DNA of 47,965 bases from Treponema sp. UBA6367 (GTDB lineage Bacteria; Spirochaetota; Spirochaetia; Treponematales; Treponemataceae): NCBI GenBank assembly GCA_002437725.1, contig DJRF01000009.1:1-47965 (forward strand), read 5' to 3'. Position numbers and translations under genes: made by a program. Of this stretch, positions 17,684-24,308 are shown one piece after another (the stretch's first letter is position 1; each line of letters begins with the position of its first letter). Below the pieces are notes generated by a model. It made no database searches. It was not told the DNA's origin and saw only the letters and a list, made by a program, of their open reading frames with translations.

Positions 17684-18565
17684 ATGAAAAAAAAGCAAAA
17701 TGAAAGTAAAGAAGATTTTCGTGGAAAACTAGGTTTTGAAAAATATTATTCATCGCTTTTTAATGAAAGGTGGCCGGCATTAAAAGAATCTTTTAATAAG
17801 GAATCTGTACACGCTTGCTGGCATATTGAAGGTTTTCAACCATATTATTTAGATCCTGCCAGTATATTTGCAGCATTGCAGTTGCCTCTTAAAACTTCTG
17901 AAAAAATTCTTGATATGTGCGCAGCTCCTGGTGGAAAAACTTTGGTTCTTGCTTCTAGAATGGAAAAAAACGCAACTCTGCATAGCAATGAACGTTCTCC
18001 TGCTAGAAAACAAAGGCTTGTTCAAGTTTGCGCAACTTGTGTTCCTGAAGAAATTCGCAAGCGGATAAAAATCACTTGTTCTGATGCTGCAAAAATGTGT
18101 ACAAAGAATACCGAATGTTATGACCGAATTTTGTTGGATGCTCCTTGTTCTAGCGAAAGGCACGTGTTTAATGATGAAAAATATCTTTTGCAGTGGTCGC
18201 CTGCTAGAATAAAAACTCTGGCTATGGAGCAATGGGCGCTTCTGTCATGCGCATACAGATTGCTTTCTCCAGGCGGTTATTTACTTTATTCAACTTGCGC
18301 ATTGAACGTTTGCGAAAATGATGGCGCGCTTGAAAAATTATATAAAAAATTTCCAGATGCAAAAAATGCTTTTGAAAACTCAGTTCCTAAAATTGAAGAA
18401 GATATTTCTAAGTTTTGCAAAATGGATTTTATTCCTAATGTTGAAAAAACAAAATACGGTTTTCATATCTTGCCGGATGTTCAAAACGGCTGCGGACCAA
18501 TATGGTTTTCTATGGTTCAAAAACCTGAGAAAACTGCGCTTTTAGGTCGGAAGCCGAGCTTTTAG
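17684..18565 (+). CDS. RsmB/NOP2/Sun-family RNA m5C methyltransferase
   Basis: A 293-residue SAM-dependent methyltransferase. Motif I is LDMCAAPGGKT (about residues 84-94), the motif IV Cys is in LLDAPCSSE, and the motif VI Cys is in YSTCALNVCEND. The two cysteines are the pair used by m5C methyltransferases. The length fits an RsmB or NSUN-type catalytic core with only a short N-terminal region and no NusB-like domain, so which RNA site it methylates is unclear. AGGAA precedes the start. The gene after it (yebC) has its own promoter. Confidence 0.87.
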   Translation: MKKKQNESKEDFRGKLGFEKYYSSLFNERWPALKESFNKESVHACWHIEGFQPYYLDPASIFAALQLPLKTSEKILDMCAAPGGKTLVLASRMEKNATLHSNERSPARKQRLVQVCATCVPEEIRKRIKITCSDAAKMCTKNTECYDRILLDAPCSSERHVFNDEKYLLQWSPARIKTLAMEQWALLSCAYRLLSPGGYLLYSTCALNVCENDGALEKLYKKFPDAKNAFENSVPKIEEDISKFCKMDFIPNVEKTKYGFHILPDVQNGCGPIWFSMVQKPEKTALLGRKPSF

Positions 18566-18629
18566 AAAAAAGAATACTTTCGACTTTTTAATCAAAGCGC
18601 AAAAGTTAGATATAGAACTGTTACAAACA

Positions 18630-18659
18630 TTGACATATTTATCCGTTTTAATGTAAAAT
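18630..18659 (+). promoter_or_regulatory. Promoter of yebC
   Basis: Perfect TTGACA (18630-18635), 18-nt spacer, TAAAAT (18654-18659). AAGAGG at 18684-18689 then precedes ATG 18696. Confidence 0.65.
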
Positions 18660-18695
18660 AAAGAACTATTTCGTATTATTTATAAGAGGTTTTCA

Positions 18696-19439
18696 ATGTC
18701 AGGACATAGTAAATGGGCAACTATTAAACATGCAAAAGGTATTGCCGACGCAAAACGCGGTAAGATATTTACAAAATTCATTAAGGAAATTTCTATTGCA
18801 GCCCGAATGGGTGGTGGAGATCCTGATTCCAATCCACGTCTTCGAACAGTAATTATTAAGGCACGTGCAGCCAATATGCCAAAGGACAATATTGAACGTG
18901 CAATTAAAAAAGGTACTGGTGAAGACGGTGCTACAGCTTACGAAGAACTTGTTTACGAAGGATATGCTGCTGGCGGTGTTGCCGTAATGGTTGAAGTTCT
19001 TACAGACAACAAGAACAGAGCGGCTGCTGATGTTCGCAATATTTTTACAAAGAACGGCGGAAATCTTGGAACTACAGGTTCGGTTTCTCGTATGTTCCAA
19101 AGAAAAGGAACTATCGAATACGATGCTGATAAAGTAAACGAAGATGAAGTTATGGAAGTTGCTCTTGAAGCAGGCGCAGACGACATTGTTAATGAGGACG
19201 GTGTTATAACTGTTACAACTACACCTGAAGCATTCTCTGCTGTTGCAGATGCTCTTAATGCAAAAGGATTTGAATCTCTTTCTGCTGATGTAGGAATGGT
19301 ACCTGATGCGTATACTCCAGTTGACAAGGAAACTGCTGCAAAAGTTCAAAAGATGATAGACCGCCTTGAAGACAATGATGATGTTCAAAACGTTTATCAC
19401 ACAGCAGAATTCCCAGACGACTTTGAAATAGAAGAGTAG
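18696..19439 (+). CDS. YebC/PmpR-family DNA-binding regulator or translation factor
   Basis: A 247-residue YebC-family protein. The N-terminus MSGHSKWATIKHAKGIADAK is diagnostic, with MGGGDPDSNPRLR and MPKDNIERAIKKGTG following, and the length is standard. Family members have been described as transcriptional regulators, and more recently some as factors that help translate proline-rich stretches; which applies here is not visible. It is a single gene with its own promoter and a terminator at 19505-19529. Long antisense frames opposite it are shadows. Confidence 0.95.
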   Translation: MSGHSKWATIKHAKGIADAKRGKIFTKFIKEISIAARMGGGDPDSNPRLRTVIIKARAANMPKDNIERAIKKGTGEDGATAYEELVYEGYAAGGVAVMVEVLTDNKNRAAADVRNIFTKNGGNLGTTGSVSRMFQRKGTIEYDADKVNEDEVMEVALEAGADDIVNEDGVITVTTTPEAFSAVADALNAKGFESLSADVGMVPDAYTPVDKETAAKVQKMIDRLEDNDDVQNVYHTAEFPDDFEIEE

Positions 19440-19504
19440 TTTTTAATTAATGGGGCTATTCAAAAAGCTAAAAGTTAATGGTCATCTTAAACTTGGGTAG
19501 GATG

Positions 19505-19529
19505 GCGTTTCAATTTTACAACGCTTTTT
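19505..19529 (+). terminator. Intrinsic terminator after yebC
   Basis: GCGTT (19505-19509) pairs with AACGC (19520-19524) around a 10-nt loop and is followed by five T. The stem is short, so efficiency is uncertain. Confidence 0.5.
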
Positions 19530-19560
19530 AGATAGTTCCGTTTGTGCTTTTTTGTTTGCA

Positions 19561-19599
19561 AACCACGGATAGTTATACGCTTTTCGTGGTTATTTTTTT
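19561..19599 (+). terminator. Terminator-like hairpin immediately before the ruvC start codon
   Basis: AACCACG (19561-19567) and CGTGGTT (19585-19591) form a 7-bp stem with a 17-nt loop, then A and seven T, and the ruvC ATG begins at 19600. It may be a second terminator for yebC or an attenuator controlling the ruvCAB-queA operon. Confidence 0.5.
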
Positions 19600-20142
19600 A
19601 TGATTAACAAAGATTTCAGTTTTAAGCAGCTGCCAGGTTCAGATATAGCAACATCTTCTCGAAAAATACAGCGCATTTTAGGAATTGATCCGGGGCTTGC
19701 GAATACAGGTTTTGGCATTGTAGATTATTCTAGCGGTAAGTATAGAATGGTCAGTTATGGCTGCATAACTACAAAATCTACGCAATCCCATTCAGAAAGG
19801 CTTCTTTCTATTTATAATCGGATTCAAGCCGTGATTGAAGAGTTTCGCCCAAATGAAGCTTGTATGGAAGCGCTTTTTTTTGTAAAAAATGTTACGAGCG
19901 GAATAAGCGTTGCGGAAGCAAAGGGAGTTGTAACTTTGTGTCTAGCCCAAAACGTTGTTCCCCTTTGCGAGTATAAACCGAATCAGATAAAGCAAGCAGT
20001 TACAGGTTCTGCAAATGCAGATAAAATTTTAGTTGAAAAATATGTTCAAATTTTGCTGGGACTAAAAGAAATTCCTCGTCCAGACCACGCAGCAGATGCT
20101 CTTGCAGGCGCAATAACACATATTCATTACACCTGCCGTTGA
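19600..20142 (+). CDS. ruvC: Holliday junction resolvase RuvC
   Basis: A 180-residue RuvC endonuclease that cleaves Holliday junctions with RuvAB. Catalytic acids are visible: Asp30 in LGIDPGLANTG, Glu90 in CMEALFF, and the C-terminal DHAADALAGAITH motif (His163/Asp166 type). The protein has about 25 extra residues before the conserved ILGIDPG, with no better ATG or GTG inside, so the annotated start is kept but not firm. No Shine-Dalgarno sequence precedes it; the start codon abuts the hairpin T run. It is the first gene of ruvC-ruvA-ruvB-queA. Confidence 0.95.
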   Translation: MINKDFSFKQLPGSDIATSSRKIQRILGIDPGLANTGFGIVDYSSGKYRMVSYGCITTKSTQSHSERLLSIYNRIQAVIEEFRPNEACMEALFFVKNVTSGISVAEAKGVVTLCLAQNVVPLCEYKPNQIKQAVTGSANADKILVEKYVQILLGLKEIPRPDHAADALAGAITHIHYTCR

Positions 20143-20199
20143 ATGTTTGTCTATCTGTGCTATCTTTATTATTTTTGTTTTTTATTCTATTATAGACTG

Positions 20200-20814
20200 A
20201 TGTTTAATTCTTTGATGGGTACGATTACAGGAAAATTTCCAAAGCAGCTGTTTGTCGAAACAAATGGAATAGAATGGGATATTTGTGTTCCAGACACAAA
20301 TTTAGATATGTTTCCTTCTGTTGGAGCTTCTTGCCGCGTTTTTTTGTGGCTTCAGCATACTGATATGCTAATGAATCTTTATGGTTTCGCAACTGTAGAT
20401 GAAAGAAAATTATTTTTGGATTTGCTAAAAGTCGACGGAGTAGGTCCAAAAGGCGCTATAAAAATAATGAGCAGCGTAAGCAGTTCTGTGTTGGCACAAG
20501 TTCTTGATTCTGGAGATTTAGCCCGCCTTGAAAAAATTCCAGGAGTAGGAAAAAAAACTGCTGGAAAAATGCTTCTTGCGTTAAAAGGAAAACTTTCTGT
20601 TCATGAAGAAAATTCTAGTTCAGCTATAAAAAAGAATTCTGACTATAGCGATGTTGAAAATTCCTTGGTAGCGATGGGCTATGAAAGGCTTTTAGTTCAA
20701 CAAAAAATTTCATTGATTGTAGAGGCGCTTTTAAATGATGAAAAATTTACTTCTATGAATCAAAAAGAAAAAGAAGAAACTATTTTTAGGCGTGCTATTG
20801 TGGAGATGGCTTAG
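20200..20814 (+). CDS. ruvA: Holliday junction branch migration protein RuvA
   Basis: About 205 residues from ATG 20200 (MFNSLMGTITGKF), which matches the usual RuvA N-terminus; the frame stays open upstream to 20143 but encodes a Tyr/Phe-rich stretch without homology. The OB fold is followed by the helix-hairpin-helix motifs DGVGPKGA and IPGVGKKTAGKMLL, and by the C-terminal RuvB-binding domain. A TATTAT box 6 nt before the ATG hints at an internal, possibly leaderless start, but its -35 is poor. The TAG stop is directly followed by the ruvB ATG, indicating translational coupling. Confidence 0.93.
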   Translation: MFNSLMGTITGKFPKQLFVETNGIEWDICVPDTNLDMFPSVGASCRVFLWLQHTDMLMNLYGFATVDERKLFLDLLKVDGVGPKGAIKIMSSVSSSVLAQVLDSGDLARLEKIPGVGKKTAGKMLLALKGKLSVHEENSSSAIKKNSDYSDVENSLVAMGYERLLVQQKISLIVEALLNDEKFTSMNQKEKEETIFRRAIVEMA

Positions 20815-21855
20815 ATGAATATCACTGATGAAGATAATTTTTCTACAATAGTTCGCGCTGATATAAGCGCAAACGAGGACAACGATAACAACCTTAGACC
20901 GAAGCTTTTAAAAGACTTTTTAGGGCAGCGGTCAATAAAAAAGAATTTAAGTACATTTATAGAAGCTGCAAGACAGCGCAGCGAGCCTTTGGACCATCTT
21001 CTTTTAATAGGTCCTCCAGGTTTAGGAAAGACTACTCTTGCGCAGATTACGGCAAATGAATTAGGCGTTGATTTTAAAGTAACGTCTGCTCCGGCTCTTG
21101 ACAAGCCAAAAGATTTAGCAGGCATTCTTTCAACAATAACAGAGCGAACGGTTTTTTTTATTGATGAAATTCATCGTTTAAAACCTGCAATAGAAGAAAT
21201 GCTTTATATTGCAATGGAAGATTATGAGCTTGATTGGATTATTGGGCAGGGACCTGCCGCTAGAACTGTTAGAATTCCTATACCTCCTTTTACGCTGGTT
21301 GGCGCAACGACTAAAGCTGGCAGTGTTTCTAGTCCTTTGCGTTCAAGATTCGGTTTTATTCCTCGTTTTGATTTTTATTCTGAACAAGAACTTGCTTCTA
21401 TTATTTTAAGAAGTTCAAAAATTCTTGATGTAAAAATAGAAGAAAATGCGGCCTTGCTTCTTGCTCGCTGTTGCAGAGGAACACCTCGTGTTGCTAATAG
21501 AGTTTTAAGGCGTATGCGTGATTTTGCTCAGGTTGAAGGTTCTTCTGTTATTAATGAAAGCACAGTAAAACGAGGTCTTAGTAGACTGGAAATAGATTCA
21601 TTGGGACTTGAAAAATACGATCGAGAAATTCTTGTTTCTATAATAAAAAACTTTGCGGGCGGTCCTGTTGGCGCAGAAACACTTGCAATAAGTATTGGTG
21701 AAAGCATAGATACTCTTGAAGATTATTACGAGCCTTATCTTATTCAGTGCGGTCTTTTGCAAAGAACACCGCGTGGAAGAATTGTAACAAAAAAGGCCTA
21801 TGAACATTTAGGATTAAAGTATGATACTGATGAAGGGCAGGGAACTTTATTATGA
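20815..21855 (+). CDS. ruvB: Holliday junction branch migration helicase RuvB
   Basis: A 346-residue AAA+ motor of standard length. Walker A is GPPGLGKTT, Walker B is FFIDEIHRL, sensor 1 is GATTKAGSVSSPLRSRF with the arginine finger, and a winged-helix domain closes the C-terminus (TPRGRIVTKKAYEHLG). It drives branch migration with RuvA. It starts on the base after the ruvA stop and overlaps queA by 4 nt (ATGA), so the order is fixed in a tightly coupled operon. Confidence 0.98.
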   Translation: MNITDEDNFSTIVRADISANEDNDNNLRPKLLKDFLGQRSIKKNLSTFIEAARQRSEPLDHLLLIGPPGLGKTTLAQITANELGVDFKVTSAPALDKPKDLAGILSTITERTVFFIDEIHRLKPAIEEMLYIAMEDYELDWIIGQGPAARTVRIPIPPFTLVGATTKAGSVSSPLRSRFGFIPRFDFYSEQELASIILRSSKILDVKIEENAALLLARCCRGTPRVANRVLRRMRDFAQVEGSSVINESTVKRGLSRLEIDSLGLEKYDREILVSIIKNFAGGPVGAETLAISIGESIDTLEDYYEPYLIQCGLLQRTPRGRIVTKKAYEHLGLKYDTDEGQGTLL

Positions 21856-22931
21856 AAACTTCAGATTTTAATTTTGATCTACCTCAGGAATTAATTGCCC
21901 AGCACCCAAGCGGAATTAGGGGGCAGGACAAATTAATGGTTCTAAATAAAAGTAACGGAGAAATTATGCACAAAATGATGCAGGATTTGCCTTCTTTAAT
22001 TTCTTCTGACACACTTATGGTTTTCAATAATTCTAGAGTCCGTAGAGCAAGAGTTTATGGGATAAAAGAAACCACTGGCCGGGAACAAGAATTTATGTTC
22101 TTAAATACAGTGGATAAAGACTGTGCCGTTTGGAATACAATGGTAAAATCTGCAAAAAAGCAAAAACCAGGAATGCGTTATTCTTTTCCAGATGGCACAA
22201 TAGGGACTATAATTGATATTCCTGGAAACAATAGAACAGAGTTCCGTGCTTTAAAATTTGATTTTCCTATTGATGAGCAGTGGTTTGAACGCAATGGGCA
22301 TATTCCGCTGCCTCCTTACATAAAGCGTTCCGATACAGAAGAAGATTCTGAACGCTATCAAAATGTTTATGCTACAGACACTGGTTCTGCCGCTTGTCCT
22401 ACCGCAGGTTTGCATTTTACACAGGAAATGCTTTCAAGACTCGACAGCATTGGTATTCAACGCTGTTTTGTAACTCTTCATGTTGGACTCGGAACTTTTT
22501 TGCCTGTTCGTGAAGAAAATATTGAAAATCACAAAATGCATGAAGAATGGTATTCAATACCCGTAGAAACTGCAAATATGATAAATCAAGCAAAAAAAGA
22601 AAAACGCCCGATTTTAGCAGTCGGTACAACGAGTGTTCGAACGCTCGAAAGCGCTGCGCAAAGTCTTTATAATGCAAAACAAAAAGGGCTTGTTCAGAAT
22701 GATGATTTAATTATTCATCCTGGCACGTCGTCTACGAGAATTTTTATGTATCCTGGGTTTGAATTTAAGGTTGTAGATAAAATGTTCACTAATTTTCATA
22801 CGCCAGAAAGCACTTTAATCATGCTGGTAAGCGCATTTGCTGGTAAAGAACACATAATGAACGCTTACAAACAAGCTGTTGCCCAAAAGTACAGATTTTT
22901 TAGTTATGGCGATTGTATGCTTATAGATTAG
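21852..22931 (+). CDS. queA: S-adenosylmethionine:tRNA ribosyltransferase-isomerase
   Basis: A 359-residue QueA, which adds the cyclopentane-forming ribosyl unit from SAM to 7-aminomethyl-deazaguanine in tRNA during queuosine synthesis. Family stretches are clear: FDLPQELIAQHP at the start, MVFNNSRVRRAR, PTAGLHFTQEML, LHVGLGTFLPVR and FTNFHTPESTLIMLVSAFAG. The ATGA overlap with ruvB shows coupling; association of queA with ruvAB is common in bacteria. The end is 15 nt from the convergent FAD-subunit gene. Confidence 0.97.
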   Translation: MKTSDFNFDLPQELIAQHPSGIRGQDKLMVLNKSNGEIMHKMMQDLPSLISSDTLMVFNNSRVRRARVYGIKETTGREQEFMFLNTVDKDCAVWNTMVKSAKKQKPGMRYSFPDGTIGTIIDIPGNNRTEFRALKFDFPIDEQWFERNGHIPLPPYIKRSDTEEDSERYQNVYATDTGSAACPTAGLHFTQEMLSRLDSIGIQRCFVTLHVGLGTFLPVREENIENHKMHEEWYSIPVETANMINQAKKEKRPILAVGTTSVRTLESAAQSLYNAKQKGLVQNDDLIIHPGTSSTRIFMYPGFEFKVVDKMFTNFHTPESTLIMLVSAFAGKEHIMNAYKQAVAQKYRFFSYGDCMLID

Positions 22932-22946
22932 CCCGATAAAATTCAG

Positions 22947-23753
22947 TTAAGTTAACTGTTCTATTGAATATCTTATAAGATTTAAATATTGCTGTTTTAT
23001 TATTGGCTTATAAACAATGCCTTCACTTTCTTTTTCAAACTGAAATGCGGCATCTGCAATGTAAAAATCAATATCTTTTGAAGATAGTGGCAATCTTAGG
23101 CCTAATAATCTATTTTCAAGTTCTTTTGCTCTGAATGTTATTTTTCCAGCAAAAGCTATTTTTATATTGTTTACAATTCCTTTTTCTGTATCGACCAAAA
23201 AAGTGTAAGATGCAGAAGTGTCGGTTATTTTGTTTTCTGGACCAAGCCTAAAAAATAAACTTATATCCCAATCTCTTAATGGAACTCGTATTTTGGTAAG
23301 AACAAAGCCTGCAGGGATTGTTTCAAACATTGTAAGAGGAATATTTCTTGTTTCAGATGGGCTTTTGAACTCTAAAATAGAATCAAAAGCCATTAATGGA
23401 GCGTAAAGTGTAAGTTTTTGCTTTTCATGCAAGATATTTCCACCTATTGTTGCAATATTTCTTACAAAAGGATTTGCAATTGTCTTTATGGAATCTGTTA
23501 AAATTTTAGGAAGATGGCGTTCTCCCAGATTTAAAATTTCTGAAAGGGTTGCTCCAGGACCGAATTCTATAAATCGTTCATGTTTGATAATTTGCTTTAG
23601 TTCTGGAATATTTGTTGTTGAAATTGTTTTTTTAGGCATTTGGTCTAAAGTTGTGCAAGCGCCAACTATTTTTAAGTTTGCAATAGTTTTTATGTGATAA
23701 AAAAGTTCTGAAAGATTTCTTGCATAAAATACATTACATTCTGTGTTATCCAT
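22947..23753 (-). CDS. FAD-binding subunit of a xanthine dehydrogenase-like complex
   Basis: A 268-residue protein of the CoxM/XdhB FAD subunit family. It keeps VRNIATIGGNILH (about residues 93-105), the flavin-binding loop of this family, and the C-terminal CO-dehydrogenase-flavoprotein-like domain (DTSASYTFLVDTEKGIVNNIKIAFAG region). The first loop, normally AGGTDL, is IVGACTTL here. GGAGG lies 5 nt before the ATG. In working complexes the subunit passes electrons from the Fe-S clusters to FAD. It follows the Fe-S gene after an 81-nt gap that holds repeat A. Confidence 0.82.
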   Translation of the reverse strand: MDNTECNVFYARNLSELFYHIKTIANLKIVGACTTLDQMPKKTISTTNIPELKQIIKHERFIEFGPGATLSEILNLGERHLPKILTDSIKTIANPFVRNIATIGGNILHEKQKLTLYAPLMAFDSILEFKSPSETRNIPLTMFETIPAGFVLTKIRVPLRDWDISLFFRLGPENKITDTSASYTFLVDTEKGIVNNIKIAFAGKITFRAKELENRLLGLRLPLSSKDIDFYIADAAFQFEKESEGIVYKPIIKQQYLNLIRYSIEQLT

Positions 23754-23781
23754 TTTTGCCTCCTATAAAAAATCAATGAGA

Positions 23782-23800
23782 AAGTTTGCAACGCAAACTT
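23782..23800 (-). repeat. Palindromic intergenic repeat A, copy 2
   Basis: AAGTTTGC-AAC-GCAAACTT is a perfect 8-bp palindrome with a 3-nt loop between the Fe-S and FAD subunit genes, about 28 nt before the FAD start. No T run follows on the minus strand, so it is not a classical terminator. Confidence 0.65.
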
Positions 23801-23834
23801 AAAAGATTAAAACTTCAGTTTTAGGGTTGACTTT

Positions 23835-24308
23835 TTAAGTTCCTGTGCGGCGAGAATAAAAGTCAAATGAATATATGATTCCATTTATAAGGGTATCAAT
23901 ATCTGTGCAGCACGGAGAAAGATGTTTTATGTTTTCTCTTATGGAATCCCTTGTAGGCTTTTCGTTTAACCCAATAATGTATGCGGTTGCAAAAATTTTC
24001 CCGGCATTGCAAAATCCGCATAGTTTTATTCCTGCTTTTGAAAAACCTTTTATAATATCTGAATAAGTTTCTGATTTATAAAAATATTCCAAGGTTTCTA
24101 TCTCTTTATTGATTACTAAGGCAATTGGAATTTTGCAAGCAGGAACAGGTTTCTTATTTAAAAGTACCGTACATGAACCGCAGGTTCCTTTTGTACAGCC
24201 TTCTTTTACGGATAGGCACTTTTGTTGCCTTAAAACGTTTAACAGTTTTTCATCGGCACTAGCTTGAATCATAATTCTGTCTCCGTTGAGTATTATTGGA
24301 ATGTTCAT
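23835..24308 (-). CDS. 2Fe-2S subunit of a xanthine dehydrogenase-like complex, altered distal cluster
   Basis: A 157-residue CoxS/XdhC-type protein. The plant-ferredoxin-like cluster is complete: Cys38, Cys43, Cys46 and Cys58 (GCTKGTCGSC...AC). The second, helical cluster domain has CGFC (Cys97, Cys100), but the usual NLCRCTGY is replaced by LSPCCTDI. The first Cys of CxC is Pro132 and the adjacent Cys133-Cys134 remain, so the distal cluster may be lost or bound unusually. The start overlaps the large-subunit stop by 4 nt (ATGA), showing coupling. Confidence 0.83.
   Translation of the reverse strand: MNIPIILNGDRIMIQASADEKLLNVLRQQKCLSVKEGCTKGTCGSCTVLLNKKPVPACKIPIALVINKEIETLEYFYKSETYSDIIKGFSKAGIKLCGFCNAGKIFATAYIIGLNEKPTRDSIRENIKHLSPCCTDIDTLINGIIYSFDFYSRRTGT

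Noticed and set aside
18699..19400. Long open frames on the minus strand opposite yebC (up to 233 residues).
   Set aside because: They mirror a confidently identified gene, have Cys/Ser/Asn-rich unnatural composition and no ribosome binding site.
20143..20199. N-terminal extension of RuvA by 19 residues.
   Set aside because: The stretch is Tyr/Phe/Leu rich and unlike RuvA, whose usual start matches ATG 20200.
22944..22958. Palindrome CAGTTAA-G-TTAACTG at the queA/FAD-subunit junction as a terminator.
   Set aside because: The loop is one base and no T run follows; it may be chance and overlaps the stop codon region.
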